Source of the DNA: Candidatus Binatus soli | GTDB lineage: Bacteria > Desulfobacterota > Binatia > Binatales > Binataceae | Assembly (NCBI GenBank): GCA_002479255.1 | Contig: DLMJ01000050.1 | Location: 1-64,000 of the forward strand | DNA length: 64,000 nt | Reading direction: 5' to 3' | Part shown: one piece after another, positions 8,729 through 17,198 of the stretch | Layout of the letters: each line of letters starts with the position of its first letter | How positions within the stretch are numbered: the first letter of the stretch is position 1 | Notes under the pieces: generated by a model | Database searches by the model: none | Told to the model about the DNA's origin: nothing | Seen by the model: only the letters and a program-made list of their open reading frames with translations | Position numbers and translations under genes: made by a program

Positions 8729-10252
8729 TCATCGCGTGAGAGCGAACCAGCGCTTCATCAGTCCCGCGACGAATGGCGTGAGCCGCGTGCGCGTGTAAAG
8801 TCCGGCGGCGCGGCGGATCGCGTCGGCCTGTGTCGGATATGGATGGATCACGTCACCGAGGCGGCCCAATCCGATGCCCGCGGCGATCGCGGTGGTGAGT
8901 TCCGAGATAATCTCGCCCGCGTGGCTCGCGACCACCGTCGCACCGACGATCCGATCGCTTCCCGCGCGGACGTGCACCTTCACGAAGCCGTCGGTTTCTC
9001 CGTCCAGCACCGCGCGATCGACCTCGGCCAGTTCCTGCGTATAGGTCGCAACTGCGATTCCGCGCTGTTTCGCCTCGGCTTCGTATAGTCCGACGTGCGC
9101 TATTTCAGGGTCGGTGTAGGTACACCATGGAATAGTCAGTCGGCTCGCGCGCCGGCGCCCGAAGAATAGTGCGTTGCGGAGTATGATTCGCGCGTGCGCA
9201 TCGGCCAAGTGAGTAAACTTGTGTGGCGATGCGACGTCGCCGGCCGCGTACACTATCGGATTCGTCGTGCGCAGGTAGTCATCGACCTTCACGCCGTTTT
9301 GCCTGTCGTATTCGATCATCGCGGCTTCGAGATTCAACCCTTCGACCGCGGGGACTCGCCCGACGCCGATCAAAATCTGGTCGGCGATAATCTCGCGGCT
9401 GACGCCGATCCGTTCGGTCGCGATTATTTTTTCATTGCCGCGCAACTCGACGCCGGAAATCCTGCATCCGGTGATGATTTCCACGCCGTCCCGGGCGATA
9501 GCGCGCTCGACTCGCCCTGCGGCGTCGCGATCCTCGCGAATCAGGATTTGCGGGGCAACTTCGAGGATGGTGACCTGCGCGCCGAATCGTGCAAACGTCT
9601 GCGCAAGTTCGCATCCGATCGGTCCGGCTCCAATCACGGCAATTCGCCGCGGCAACGCGGTCAGCGAAAAAACCGTCTCGTTGGTCAGATAGCCGGCCTC
9701 TGCAAGACCCGGTATCGGGATCGCGGCGGCGCGCGCTCCCGTGGCGATCGCGGCCTTTCTGAAACGGAGCTTTGTGCCATCCACCTCCACGCAGTCAGGA
9801 CCGACGAAACGTCCGTCCCCGATAAACACGTCGACGCCCAAAGAGCGAAATCGATTGGCGGAGTCGGTCGGGCTGAGTTCGGCGCGCAGCTTGCGCATCC
9901 GCTCCATCACGGCCTGAAAATTTACCCGCACACCCGGCGGGACCTCGACGCCAAAGCGGCCCGCGTCGCGAACTGCCGCGGCCGCTCGCGCCGAGCGGAT
10001 CAGCGCCTTGGACGGGACGCATCCGAAGTTCAGGCAATCGCCGCCCATCAGGTCACGCTCGACGAGCGCAACCTTCGCACCCAAAATGGCGGCGCCCGCA
10101 GCGATCACGAGGCCCGCGGGCCCGGCTCCGATCACTACCATGCTGTAGCGACGCGCGGGTTCGGGGTTGATCCATCCGGCGGGATGCAGATTTTCAGTCA
10201 GCGCGAGGTTGTAAGCGTCGAGCGGCTCATGCTTCAGCGCGTGCGATCCCAT
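8729..10252 (-). CDS. FAD pyridine nucleotide-disulfide oxidoreductase (mercuric reductase/lipoamide dehydrogenase-like)
   Basis: A 507-residue class I disulfide reductase. There is a FAD Rossmann motif (VIGAGPAGL, residues 40-48), redox cysteines C73 and C78 in GGDCLNFGCVPSKA, an NAD(P)H site (VIGAGPIGCELAQTF), and a C-terminal dimerisation domain. The C-terminal His-Glu dyad appears as HPYPTQAD, with the proline-threonine context seen in mercuric-reductase-like proteins lacking mercury specificity. No merP/merT and no E2 lipoyl partners are nearby. About 40 extra N-terminal residues precede the FAD domain. It lies 15 bp downstream of the TVP38-type gene on the same strand, a pairing that recurs in bacteria. 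Substrate unknown. Confidence 0.85.
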   Translation of the reverse strand: MGSHALKHEPLDAYNLALTENLHPAGWINPEPARRYSMVVIGAGPAGLVIAAGAAILGAKVALVERDLMGGDCLNFGCVPSKALIRSARAAAAVRDAGRFGVEVPPGVRVNFQAVMERMRKLRAELSPTDSANRFRSLGVDVFIGDGRFVGPDCVEVDGTKLRFRKAAIATGARAAAIPIPGLAEAGYLTNETVFSLTALPRRIAVIGAGPIGCELAQTFARFGAQVTILEVAPQILIREDRDAAGRVERAIARDGVEIITGCRISGVELRGNEKIIATERIGVSREIIADQILIGVGRVPAVEGLNLEAAMIEYDRQNGVKVDDYLRTTNPIVYAAGDVASPHKFTHLADAHARIILRNALFFGRRRASRLTIPWCTYTDPEIAHVGLYEAEAKQRGIAVATYTQELAEVDRAVLDGETDGFVKVHVRAGSDRIVGATVVASHAGEIISELTTAIAAGIGLGRLGDVIHPYPTQADAIRRAAGLYTRTRLTPFVAGLMKRWFALTR

Positions 10253-10267
10253 CGATGTGTCCTCTAG

Positions 10268-10978
10268 CTAGGTCTTTTCGCGCAGCGCCCGTGCGCCGAT
10301 TCGCGTTGCGTACACGGCGACCGCGACTGTCGCGGCGAATCCGATTGCGGTGAGCGCCCATCCAGCGGGCGTGCGCCTGGCGCTGCCCCCAGCCGCGCGC
10401 GCGAGGTCGCCGCTCAGTGAGCCGATATACACGTAGAGAATTGTGCCGGGAATCATCCCGGCCCACGACGCAAGAAAGTAGTCGCGCAGAGTCACGCGCG
10501 TCAGCCCGTAGGCATAGTTGAGCAGGTTGAATGGAAACACCGGCGACAGGCGGGTCAGGACAACTATCTTCCATCCTTCTCTCCCGACCGCTTCGTCGAT
10601 CGCTTTGAACTTCGCGTTGCCTTCGAGTCTTTCGCTCACCCAATCGCGCGCAAGGTAGCGGCCCACGAGAAAAGCCGCCGTAGCGCCGAGCGTCGCCGCG
10701 ATCGAAACGTAGATCGATCCGCGCACCACGCCGAAAATCACGCCGGCGCCGATGGTGAGGATCGACCCCGGAAGAAACGCGACGCACGCCGCGATGTAGA
10801 TTGCGATGAACGCGACCGGCGCCAGCGCACCCAGCCCGCGGATCCAGTCAAGCGCGTTCGTCAGCCACGGTCCGGCGCCAATGCGATGCGCGCCGTAGAG
10901 GATCGCGATTGCGGCCGCGGCGATCAGTAGAATTTTCGGGCGAAGGAAACCGGCTGCTCGGCTGGACGCGGTGGTCAT
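10268..10978 (-). CDS. TVP38/TMEM64 family (VTT domain) membrane protein
   Basis: A 236-residue inner-membrane protein with about five hydrophobic segments. The VTT/SNARE-associated core is visible as FLPGSILTIGAGVIFG, then a glycine-rich helix and LTRLSPVFPFNLLNYAYGLT, the diagnostic stretch. Family members (DedA superfamily) are thought to act in lipid or ion movement. The ATG at 10978 is preferred because it places a short basic N-terminus before the first helix; longer in-frame starts at 11041 and beyond approach the divergent moaB gene. It is the first gene of an operon with the disulfide reductase. Confidence 0.85.
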   Translation of the reverse strand: MTTASSRAAGFLRPKILLIAAAAIAILYGAHRIGAGPWLTNALDWIRGLGALAPVAFIAIYIAACVAFLPGSILTIGAGVIFGVVRGSIYVSIAATLGATAAFLVGRYLARDWVSERLEGNAKFKAIDEAVGREGWKIVVLTRLSPVFPFNLLNYAYGLTRVTLRDYFLASWAGMIPGTILYVYIGSLSGDLARAAGGSARRTPAGWALTAIGFAATVAVAVYATRIGARALREKT

Positions 10979-11094
10979 CTTGAGGTTCCGCCGGTAGTAG
11001 CTCGCGGGGCGGGCAATTTCTTTGGTTTCTACCGCGAGCATCGCGGACGCGGACTGCTTATAATGCCACCGCGGATTGTGTAATCCTAATCCGC

Positions 11095-11592
11095 ATGTCG
11101 GTCCACGATCACCAAAAACACGCGCGCGCAAACCTCAAGGTCGGCGTCATCACCGCCAGCGATTCGCGCAGCCCGGAAACCGACGAGAGCGGTAAGCTCA
11201 TCCGCACTTTGCTGGAGGCAGCCGGTCACCTGGTAGCCTACTACGAAATCATCCCCGACGACGGTGAGAGGATTTCCGCCGCGCTCGTCAATAATTTACC
11301 GAATCTCGATGCGATTATCGTCAACGGCGGCACCGGTATTACCGCGCGCGACGGCACCACCGAAGTTGTGAAGTCGATAATCGACAAGGAGCTCGAAGGC
11401 TTCGGCGAACTGTTCCGGATGCTTTCGTTTCAGGAAATCGGAGCGGCCGCGATGCTGAGCGGCGCTGTTGCCGGAGTGCGCCATCGCAAGTTCGTGGCCG
11501 CGATTCCCGGTTCCCCCGACGCGTGCCGGCTTGCCATGGAGAAGCTGCTGATCCCCGAGCTCGGGCACATCACTTATCTGCTGAGTCTATGA
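11095..11592 (+). CDS. moaB: Molybdopterin adenylyltransferase / MoaB-Mog family
   Basis: A 165-residue MoCF-biosynthesis-fold protein with VGVITASDSR at the N-terminus and the molybdopterin-binding loop IIVNGGTGITARDGT near residues 74-88, then IPGSPDACRLAMEKLL. MoaB/Mog proteins adenylylate molybdopterin before molybdenum insertion. It lies 4 bp upstream of the MoaD-MoaE fusion gene, so the operon covers molybdopterin synthase and the adenylyltransferase. The ATG at 11095 faces the divergent TVP38 gene; the interval of about 115 bp should contain both promoters. Confidence 0.9.
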   Translation: MSVHDHQKHARANLKVGVITASDSRSPETDESGKLIRTLLEAAGHLVAYYEIIPDDGERISAALVNNLPNLDAIIVNGGTGITARDGTTEVVKSIIDKELEGFGELFRMLSFQEIGAAAMLSGAVAGVRHRKFVAAIPGSPDACRLAMEKLLIPELGHITYLLSL

Positions 11593-11596
11593 ACCA

Positions 11597-12307
11597 GTGA
11601 ACAAGTTCACGATCAAACTGTTCGCGACGCTTCGCGAGCGGGCGCATGCGGCCGAGCTGACGCGCGAATTTCCCGACGGCACAACCGTCGGCGAGATCTG
11701 GATGCATCTGGTCGGCGAATTTCCCGCGCTCGGCGGGCATCACAACTCTGTAGGCTTCGCCGTTAACCAGGAATATGTCGAAGGCAGCTTCAAGCCGCGG
11801 ATGGGCGACGAGATTGCCTTCATTCCGCCCGTCAGCGGCGGCGCCGACGGCACGGACACGCCCGCGTACGTCGGCAAAATCACCATCGGCCGCCATCCGA
11901 TCGACTTGGCCGCCCTCGAACGCGAAGTTGCCGACCCTGCGGCCGGTGCAATCGTATCGTTCGCCGGTACCACTCGCCGCGACAACGCAGGTCGGGTCGT
12001 GATTCGCCTCGAGTACGAAGCCTACGAGCCGATGGCGCTATCCGAGATGCGCAAGCTCGCCGTCGAGTCGGGCGCGCGATGGAAAATCGTGCGCATCGCG
12101 ATCGCGCATCGCATCGGCGTCGTCGAAATAGGCGAGACATCGGTGGCGATTGCGGTCTCGGCGGCGCATCGCGCAGAAGCGTTCGAGGCCTGCAGGTTCG
12201 CGATCGACCGCCTGAAAGAAATCGTACCGATTTGGAAAAAAGAGCATTTCGAAGGCGGCGAGGTATGGATCGGCTGCCAAACCTCGCATCCACCGGCCCA
12301 TGAATAG
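11597..12307 (+). CDS. Molybdopterin synthase, MoaD-MoaE fusion
   Basis: One 236-residue chain holds both subunits of molybdopterin synthase, which puts sulfur onto precursor Z. Residues 1-82 are a beta-grasp MoaD domain (KLFATLRERA, EIAFIPPVSGG). Residues 90-236 are MoaE, with the pterin/active-site features AIVSFAGTTRR, LEYEAYEPMA, IAHRIGVVEIGETSVAI and PIWKKEHF. MoaD normally needs a free C-terminal Gly-Gly to be adenylated and thiocarboxylated; here Gly81-Gly82 is internal. The mycobacterial MoaX fusion is processed after its Gly-Gly, so cleavage after residue 82 is likely. Start is GTG 11597; the nearby ATG 11589 is out of frame and stops at once. Confidence 0.92.
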   Translation: MNKFTIKLFATLRERAHAAELTREFPDGTTVGEIWMHLVGEFPALGGHHNSVGFAVNQEYVEGSFKPRMGDEIAFIPPVSGGADGTDTPAYVGKITIGRHPIDLAALEREVADPAAGAIVSFAGTTRRDNAGRVVIRLEYEAYEPMALSEMRKLAVESGARWKIVRIAIAHRIGVVEIGETSVAIAVSAAHRAEAFEACRFAIDRLKEIVPIWKKEHFEGGEVWIGCQTSHPPAHE

Positions 12308-12344
12308 AAACCTGGCCGCATCGCAGAACCCTCACCTGACCTCT

Positions 12345-12358
12345 CCCGTGAAAACGGG
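12345..12358. other. Small CCCGT-GAAA-ACGGG hairpin
   Basis: A 5-bp stem with a GAAA tetraloop lies 38 bp after the moaDE stop and 55 bp before ispH. There is no T-tract, so it is more likely an RNA-stabilising or repeat-type element than an intrinsic terminator. The surrounding CTCACCTGACCTCTCCCG resembles common intergenic repeat units. Confidence 0.4.
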
Positions 12359-12412
12359 CGAAGGACCAGGGCATCATTGACCGGGCGGACAGTTGCCAGT
12401 TACAAAGGTAGG

Positions 12413-13354
12413 ATGGCGTTGGGAGAAACATCGGTCGAAAAAGTCATCCTGGCTGAGCCACGCGGCTTCTGCGCCGGCGTCGATCGCGCGGTCGAGGCCG
12501 TCCGCAGCGCACTGCGCTCCTACGGCCGCCCGCTCTACGTGCGCCATCAGATCGTCCACAACCGTTTCGTCCTCGAAGCGCTCGAAAAAGAAGGCGCGAT
12601 TTTTGTCGAGAGCCTCGACAAGGTTCCCACCGGCCAGCGCGTCATCTTCAGCGCTCATGGCGTCGCGCCCAGCGAATGGGACCGCGCCAAGGATCGCGCT
12701 CTGCGCGTTATCGACGCCACCTGCCCGCTCGTCACCAAGGTCCATCTCGAAGTCAAGAAATACGACGACGAAGGCCGCAGCGTGATCCTCATCGGCCACG
12801 CAGGCCACGAGGAAGTGAAGGGCACGCTGGGCGTCGCGCCCGGCAAGGTGGTGCTGGTCGGCACCGTGGGCGAGGCGCGCACCGTCAAAGTCGAGAATCC
12901 CGAGCGCATCGCGGCTGTCACGCAGACCACGCTCAGTGTCGACGACACCCGCGAGATCATGGAGGCGCTCAAGGAGCGGTTCCCCTCGATGCAGGAACCC
13001 AGGACCGACGACATCTGCTACGCGACCCAGAACCGTCAGAACGCGGTCAAGGAACTGGTGCAGGTCAGCGATGCGATCCTGGTGGTCGGCTCGAAGCAGA
13101 GTTCAAATGCGAACCGGCTGGTGGAGGTCGCGCAGATGCGCGGCGCGCGCGCGTTCCTGGTCGATTCGATTGCCGACGTCGAGCCCGCGATGCTCGACGG
13201 TGTGCGCGCGCTCGGCCTGACCGCGAGCGCCTCCTCTCCTGAGTGGCTGGTCGAGGAAATTATCGGTGCGTTCGCCCGCTCCGGCGCCGAGGTCGAGTTG
13301 CTCAGCGTCGCCAAGGAGCGGGTGCATTTCCCGCTCCCGATGCCCGCCGACTGA
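12413..13354 (+). CDS. ispH: 4-hydroxy-3-methylbut-2-enyl diphosphate reductase
   Basis: IspH makes IPP and DMAPP from HMBPP in the last step of the MEP isoprenoid pathway. The three cluster cysteines are C20 (RGFCAGV), C104 (DATCPLV) and C202 (DDICYATQNRQ). Other active-site segments are RHQIVHN, FSAHGVAP, GHAGHEEVKGT and VGSKQSSNANRLVEVA. The 314-residue length fits. ATG 12413 with an AAAGG just upstream is chosen over a TTG 36 bp earlier. It is alone, with about 120 bp to the next gene. Confidence 0.96.
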   Translation: MALGETSVEKVILAEPRGFCAGVDRAVEAVRSALRSYGRPLYVRHQIVHNRFVLEALEKEGAIFVESLDKVPTGQRVIFSAHGVAPSEWDRAKDRALRVIDATCPLVTKVHLEVKKYDDEGRSVILIGHAGHEEVKGTLGVAPGKVVLVGTVGEARTVKVENPERIAAVTQTTLSVDDTREIMEALKERFPSMQEPRTDDICYATQNRQNAVKELVQVSDAILVVGSKQSSNANRLVEVAQMRGARAFLVDSIADVEPAMLDGVRALGLTASASSPEWLVEEIIGAFARSGAEVELLSVAKERVHFPLPMPAD

Positions 13355-13409
13355 GCCGCGCGGCGATTCCCGCCAGCCATCTGCGCACGCGCGCCCGCCG
13401 CATTTCGCC

Positions 13410-13439
13410 TTGACAATTCCGCGCCATTGCTTGCAGACT
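13410..13439 (+). promoter_or_regulatory. Possible sigma-70 promoter of the TPR lipoprotein gene
   Basis: TTGACA (13410-13415), 18-base spacer, CAGACT (13434-13439), ending 37 bp before the ATG at 13477. The -35 is perfect and the -10 is weak. Confidence 0.4.
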
Positions 13440-13476
13440 CATCCGGATTTAGCCAAACGCGGAGAGGAACATTCTG

Positions 13477-14334
13477 ATGCGAACAGCTATCGTGCGCGCG
13501 CTGGTATTGCCCGTCCTGCTGGCCATCCCGTTCGTCAGCGGATGCCAGTCCGAGGCGAAGCGTCATCTATACAAAGCTGAAGATCTGTTCGAAAAACGCG
13601 ATCTCGACGCCGCCAAAAAAGAACTCGAGCTGTCGATAAAGGCCGACCCCACCAGCCTCGACGCGCACAAGTCTCTCGCGCATATAGATGAAGCGCTCGG
13701 CGATGAGGAAGGTGCCGGGCGCGAGTACGAGGCCGCTTCTGAGCTCGATCCCACCGATCAGAAACTCCTCGACAAGGCTCGGCTCTACAAGAAGCTCGCT
13801 GACTTGGCGAATTCCTCGGGCAAGGCGCTCGACGACATCAAGGCGGGCAAGGTCACTGAAGGTGTCGCCACTCTCAAGGACATCATGCTTACCACCAGGA
13901 TCCCGGCGGCCCGCGAAAAAGCTGTACACGCACTTATGGATGCGATCCCGATCATCGAAAAAGTCGGCGACCAGCAGATGCAGGACAAGAAGTACGCCGA
14001 CGCCGTCAAGACCTATGAGCAGGGCATCGAGGCCGCGATGCTGATGGCCAGGGTGCATAAGATGGAAGCGCTCGGGCCCGACGCGGACCCGATGATGCAT
14101 AAGATCAACCAGGCCGCCAAGGCCGCCGGCACGCCCGACGCGACCTTCAAGCTGTTAAATGACGTGATCGGCATCTATCCCGACGACAAGGTCGCCAACC
14201 TCGAATTGGCGCAGGTCTATCTGACCAAGACTCCGCCCGACTACGACACTGCCGCCGATTTGGAAGAGCGCGGCGGCGCGCCCGACGACGTGGTTCGCAA
14301 ACTTCGCGACCAGGCCAAGAAGCATCGCAAGTGA
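13477..14334 (+). CDS. TPR-repeat lipoprotein
   Basis: The 285-residue protein has a lipoprotein signal peptide ending FVSGC, with Cys23 as the lipidated residue, so it is membrane-anchored in the periplasm. At least two TPR-like helix pairs follow (AEDLFEKRDLDAAKKELELS, AREYEAASELDP region and YADAVKTYEQGIEAA), and the remainder is charged and helical. It probably scaffolds other envelope proteins; BamD-like or secretion-pilotin roles cannot be shown. A GGAGAGG ribosome site lies before ATG 13477. The next gene, a nucleoside kinase, is 28 bp away on the same strand. Confidence 0.8.
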   Translation: MRTAIVRALVLPVLLAIPFVSGCQSEAKRHLYKAEDLFEKRDLDAAKKELELSIKADPTSLDAHKSLAHIDEALGDEEGAGREYEAASELDPTDQKLLDKARLYKKLADLANSSGKALDDIKAGKVTEGVATLKDIMLTTRIPAAREKAVHALMDAIPIIEKVGDQQMQDKKYADAVKTYEQGIEAAMLMARVHKMEALGPDADPMMHKINQAAKAAGTPDATFKLLNDVIGIYPDDKVANLELAQVYLTKTPPDYDTAADLEERGGAPDDVVRKLRDQAKKHRK

Positions 14335-14362
14335 GATGACCTAGGGTCGCAATCGAGGCCCG

Positions 14363-15001
14363 ATGCGCCGGCGCGGCTATATCGCGGTCGAAGGCCCCAT
14401 CGGGGTCGGCAAAACGAGCCTCGCGCAGGCGCTCGCCCGCGAGCTGGGTGCGCGCCTGATGCTCGAGGATGCCGACAACAACCCGTTCCTGCCCCGCTTC
14501 TACCAGGATCCCGACAAGTACGCGTTTCCCGCGCAGCTTTATTTCCTGCTCACCCGCCACAACCAGCAGCGCGAGCTCAAGCAGCAGGATCTCTTCACGC
14601 AGGCCACCGTCGCCGACTATCTCTTCGCCAAGGATAAAATCTTCGCCGCGTTGAATCTCGTCCCCGACGAACTCAAGCTCTACGACAACGTGTACAAGCT
14701 GCTCGACGCCGAGATCGCCCGGCCCGACCTCGTCGTTTACGTGCGCGCCACCATCGAGGTGCTGGCCGAGCGCTTGCGCAAGCGCAATCGTGATTTCGAG
14801 CGCCACATCAGCTTCGACTACCTCGAGCGCGTGTCATCGGCCTACCGCGATTTCTTTTTCTACTACGACGAGGCGCCGCTGCTGGTCGTCGATACTTCGG
14901 ACATCGACTTCGTCGCCAATCCCGAAGACCTCGGCGAGCTGATTCGCGAGATCGATCGCGCCGGCGCCGGCACTCAATACTTCGTCCCGCGCAAGAGCTG
15001 A
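14363..15001 (+). CDS. Deoxynucleoside kinase
   Basis: A 212-residue dNK/dGK-type kinase that phosphorylates deoxynucleosides in salvage. The P-loop is GPIGVGKTS (residues 11-19). NNPFLPRFYQDP gives the substrate region, and LAERLRKRNRDFER is the arginine-rich LID. The segment YLERVSSAYRDFFFYYD is also typical of the family. Such genes often sit beside folate/pantothenate genes in proteobacteria; here the neighbour is the pterin dehydratase gene on the other strand. Start ATG 14363. Whether it prefers deoxyadenosine or deoxyguanosine cannot be read from the sequence. Confidence 0.88.
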   Translation: MRRRGYIAVEGPIGVGKTSLAQALARELGARLMLEDADNNPFLPRFYQDPDKYAFPAQLYFLLTRHNQQRELKQQDLFTQATVADYLFAKDKIFAALNLVPDELKLYDNVYKLLDAEIARPDLVVYVRATIEVLAERLRKRNRDFERHISFDYLERVSSAYRDFFFYYDEAPLLVVDTSDIDFVANPEDLGELIREIDRAGAGTQYFVPRKS

Positions 15002-15033
15002 GGGTCTTCCATTTGGTATCGCAATCCCCGTCC

Positions 15034-15327
15034 CTACGCGCCGCGATCGTTGAATGCGATCTCGATATTGTCCGCCAGCTTGAAGTCCTTGTCGGTCACC
15101 CCGCCGGCATCGTGCGTCGAGCATGAGAACGTGACCCGCGTGTAGTTGATCGTAATGTCGGGATGATGGTCGGCGGCCTCGGCGATCTCGGCGACCTTCT
15201 GCACGAACTCGATGCCATGCAGGTATTCTTTGAACTTGAACGTTTTGCTGATCGCGTTGTTCTTGTACTCCCATCCGGGGAGCGCGTTGAGCTTCTCCGC
15301 GATCTGATCCGGGTTGAGCTTCGCCAT
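15034..15327 (-). CDS. phhB: Pterin-4a-carbinolamine dehydratase
   Basis: A 97-residue protein with the signature EAADHHPDITINYTRVTFS, catalytic histidines H54 and H55, and the trailing THDAGGVTDKD. The enzyme dehydrates 4a-hydroxytetrahydropterin and also serves as a moco-related pterin-binding fold in some proteins. There is no phenylalanine hydroxylase in the window, so a role outside aromatic hydroxylation is possible. The gene is convergent with the nucleoside kinase and divergent from the MaoC-type pair. Confidence 0.9.
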   Translation of the reverse strand: MAKLNPDQIAEKLNALPGWEYKNNAISKTFKFKEYLHGIEFVQKVAEIAEAADHHPDITINYTRVTFSCSTHDAGGVTDKDFKLADNIEIAFNDRGA

Positions 15328-15496
15328 CCTGGAATCCTCCGCATGCGGCCGGTCGCGACCGCCGGCTCATTCCGGTCCCCATCCTAGCCGCGCGCATCCC
15401 AATCGCAAATGACGCTGCGTTATACCCGTCGCGCGCGCCTGTGGTAATACAGGCTCAAGCAGAACCGAAACGTACACCGGGAACACTGAAAAGACG

Positions 15497-15946
15497 ATGG
15501 CGAACAAATACGTTACCGACGAAGCTCGCAAACAAATCGGCAAGGTCTCCGAACCGCGGACTTACGAGGTCGAGCGTGGCGCGATTCGCCGCTTCGCCGA
15601 GGCGATCGAGGATCCCAATCCGCTCTTCAACAGCGAACGCGACGCGCGCAAGACCCGCTTCGGCGCCATGATCGCGCCGCCCACCTTCTGCCGCTCGATG
15701 GGCGCGCCGATCCCCAACATCAAGCTCGACATGCCGACCTTCCGCGGCCTCGACGGCGGCTCGGATTGGGAGTACTTCGTGCCGATTCGCGCCGGCGACC
15801 GCATCACCGTGCAGTCCAAGCTCGTCGATTTGCGCGAGGCCGCGGGCCGGCTCGGCCCGATGGTCTTCACCGTCGTCGAGACCACTTATACCAACCAGTT
15901 CGGCGAGGTCTGCGTCATTCAACGCTCGACCGGAATCCGCTACTAG
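15497..15946 (+). CDS. MaoC-type hydratase, FAS1-like dehydratase subunit
   Basis: A 149-residue hot-dog fold protein of the MaoC N-terminal (FAS1-like dehydratase) type: an N-terminal helix with RRFAEAIEDPNPLFN, then GAMIAPPTFCRSMG and the swapped strand DGGSDWEYFVPIRAGDRI. It lacks the catalytic Asp-x4-His motif, so it should be the non-catalytic partner of the following MaoC subunit, as in HadA/HadB pairs of mycobacteria. The pair would hydrate enoyl-CoA or dehydrate 3-hydroxyacyl thioesters. ATG 15497; 23 bp separate it from the next gene. Confidence 0.85.
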   Translation: MANKYVTDEARKQIGKVSEPRTYEVERGAIRRFAEAIEDPNPLFNSERDARKTRFGAMIAPPTFCRSMGAPIPNIKLDMPTFRGLDGGSDWEYFVPIRAGDRITVQSKLVDLREAAGRLGPMVFTVVETTYTNQFGEVCVIQRSTGIRY

Positions 15947-15969
15947 AGTTACTCGAAAGGATGCCCACG

Positions 15970-16407
15970 ATGGCGAAGCAAATTTATTTCGAAGATGTCG
16001 AAGTCGGCGCCGAAGTCGTTCCGCTCGAAAAAAATCCGACCACCCAGCAGCTCGTCAGGTACGCCGGCGCGTCGGGCGACTTCTATCAAATCCACTACGA
16101 CAAGGATTTCGCGCTCGGCAACGGTCTCCCCGGCGTGATCCTGCACGGCGCGTTGAAGAACGCCTTCCTCGGCCACCTGATGACCGACTTCGCCGGCGAG
16201 CATGGATGGCTGCGCAAGCTCGGCGTGCAGTACCGCGGGATGGATCAGCCCGGCGCCAGGGTCGTCGCGCGCGGCAAGGTCTCCAAAAAATACACCGAAG
16301 GCGGCCATCACATGGTCGATTGCGAAATCTGGCTCGAGAACGCCAAGGGCGAAAAGACCACCCCCGGCTCCGCCACCGTCATTCTGCCCTCGCGCGCCGC
16401 GAGCTGA
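15970..16407 (+). CDS. MaoC-type (R)-hydratase/dehydratase, catalytic subunit
   Basis: A 145-residue hot-dog protein with the hydratase-2 motif YAGASGDFYQIHYDKDFA, which supplies the catalytic Asp and His, followed by GVILHGALKNAFLGHLM. It pairs with the upstream FAS1-like subunit. Two in-frame ATGs exist, at 15961 and 15970; GAAAGG lies directly against the first and 9 bases before the second, so 15970 is chosen. It is followed at 14 bp by the diiron-protein gene, making a three-gene operon that probably handles CoA thioesters. Confidence 0.87.
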   Translation: MAKQIYFEDVEVGAEVVPLEKNPTTQQLVRYAGASGDFYQIHYDKDFALGNGLPGVILHGALKNAFLGHLMTDFAGEHGWLRKLGVQYRGMDQPGARVVARGKVSKKYTEGGHHMVDCEIWLENAKGEKTTPGSATVILPSRAAS

Positions 16408-16420
16408 TGAGGTAGCCGCG

Positions 16421-17179
16421 ATGCCAATCCGGCGCGAGTTCCCGCCGCGATCGCTCGACGCCGCCGCTCTGGCCGAGGGCCGCGTCGATCCGCATTACAC
16501 CAAGGTGCTGCTGCGGCTGCTCGCCGCGCACGCGATGGCCGAGAAGCTCACTGCGCTCGGCTATCAGCGCGCGCTCGCGACGCTCGACGATCCCGCGCTG
16601 CGGCCCACCGTCGAGAAAAATTTCGCCGAAGAAAAAAAACACGCGCGGCTTATCTACGACGCGCTCGAAGAACTCGGAGTTACCCAGCAGGCCGCCGACC
16701 GATCGATGATTTCCGTGCTCAAGGCGCCGTCCTTCGATGCGCCCAGCTACTTCGCCGCCAAGGCCGCCGGCGAGTTCGACCTCCTGATGGGGTCGCTCAG
16801 CCTCGATACCACCTGCCTCATCATGATCGGCGAAAACTACCGGCAGTCCAGCTATGCGCCCCATGCGCGCGCCGCCGAAATAATTCTCGACGAAGAAACC
16901 GACCATGAAATCTTCGCCTCGCGGCAGCTTGGCGACGCCGTCGAGCGCTTCGGCGTCGAGCCGGTCAATGACGCGCTGCGCCGATGGATCCCGCGCGCGG
17001 TGAATTTCTTCGGGCCGCCCGGCACCGGCTTCACCTACGATTGCATCCGCTACGGACTGAAGTCGCGCGACAACGAAGAACTGGCCGAGCTGTACGTCAC
17101 GATGCTATCCCGCCGATGCGAGCAGCTAGGCCTTACGATGCCGGCGCTGACGCCCACCTACCCCCACACCCTGGCCTGA
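16421..17179 (+). CDS. Ferritin-like diiron protein, PaaA/PaaC-type
   Basis: A 252-residue, mostly helical protein with two E-x2-H iron ligand motifs, FAEEKKHARLIYDALEELGV near residue 67 and LDEETDHEIFASRQLGD near residue 157, and further acidic helix residues (FDLLMGSLSLDT). This is the pattern of phenylacetate-CoA epoxidase subunits PaaA/PaaC and relatives. It is not accompanied by PaaB, PaaD or PaaE, so the activity is probably a different thioester oxygenation or a structural subunit role. It ends the operon with the two MaoC subunits. Confidence 0.7.
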   Translation: MPIRREFPPRSLDAAALAEGRVDPHYTKVLLRLLAAHAMAEKLTALGYQRALATLDDPALRPTVEKNFAEEKKHARLIYDALEELGVTQQAADRSMISVLKAPSFDAPSYFAAKAAGEFDLLMGSLSLDTTCLIMIGENYRQSSYAPHARAAEIILDEETDHEIFASRQLGDAVERFGVEPVNDALRRWIPRAVNFFGPPGTGFTYDCIRYGLKSRDNEELAELYVTMLSRRCEQLGLTMPALTPTYPHTLA

Positions 17180-17198
17180 ACCTGCCGGAGAGGCCACC

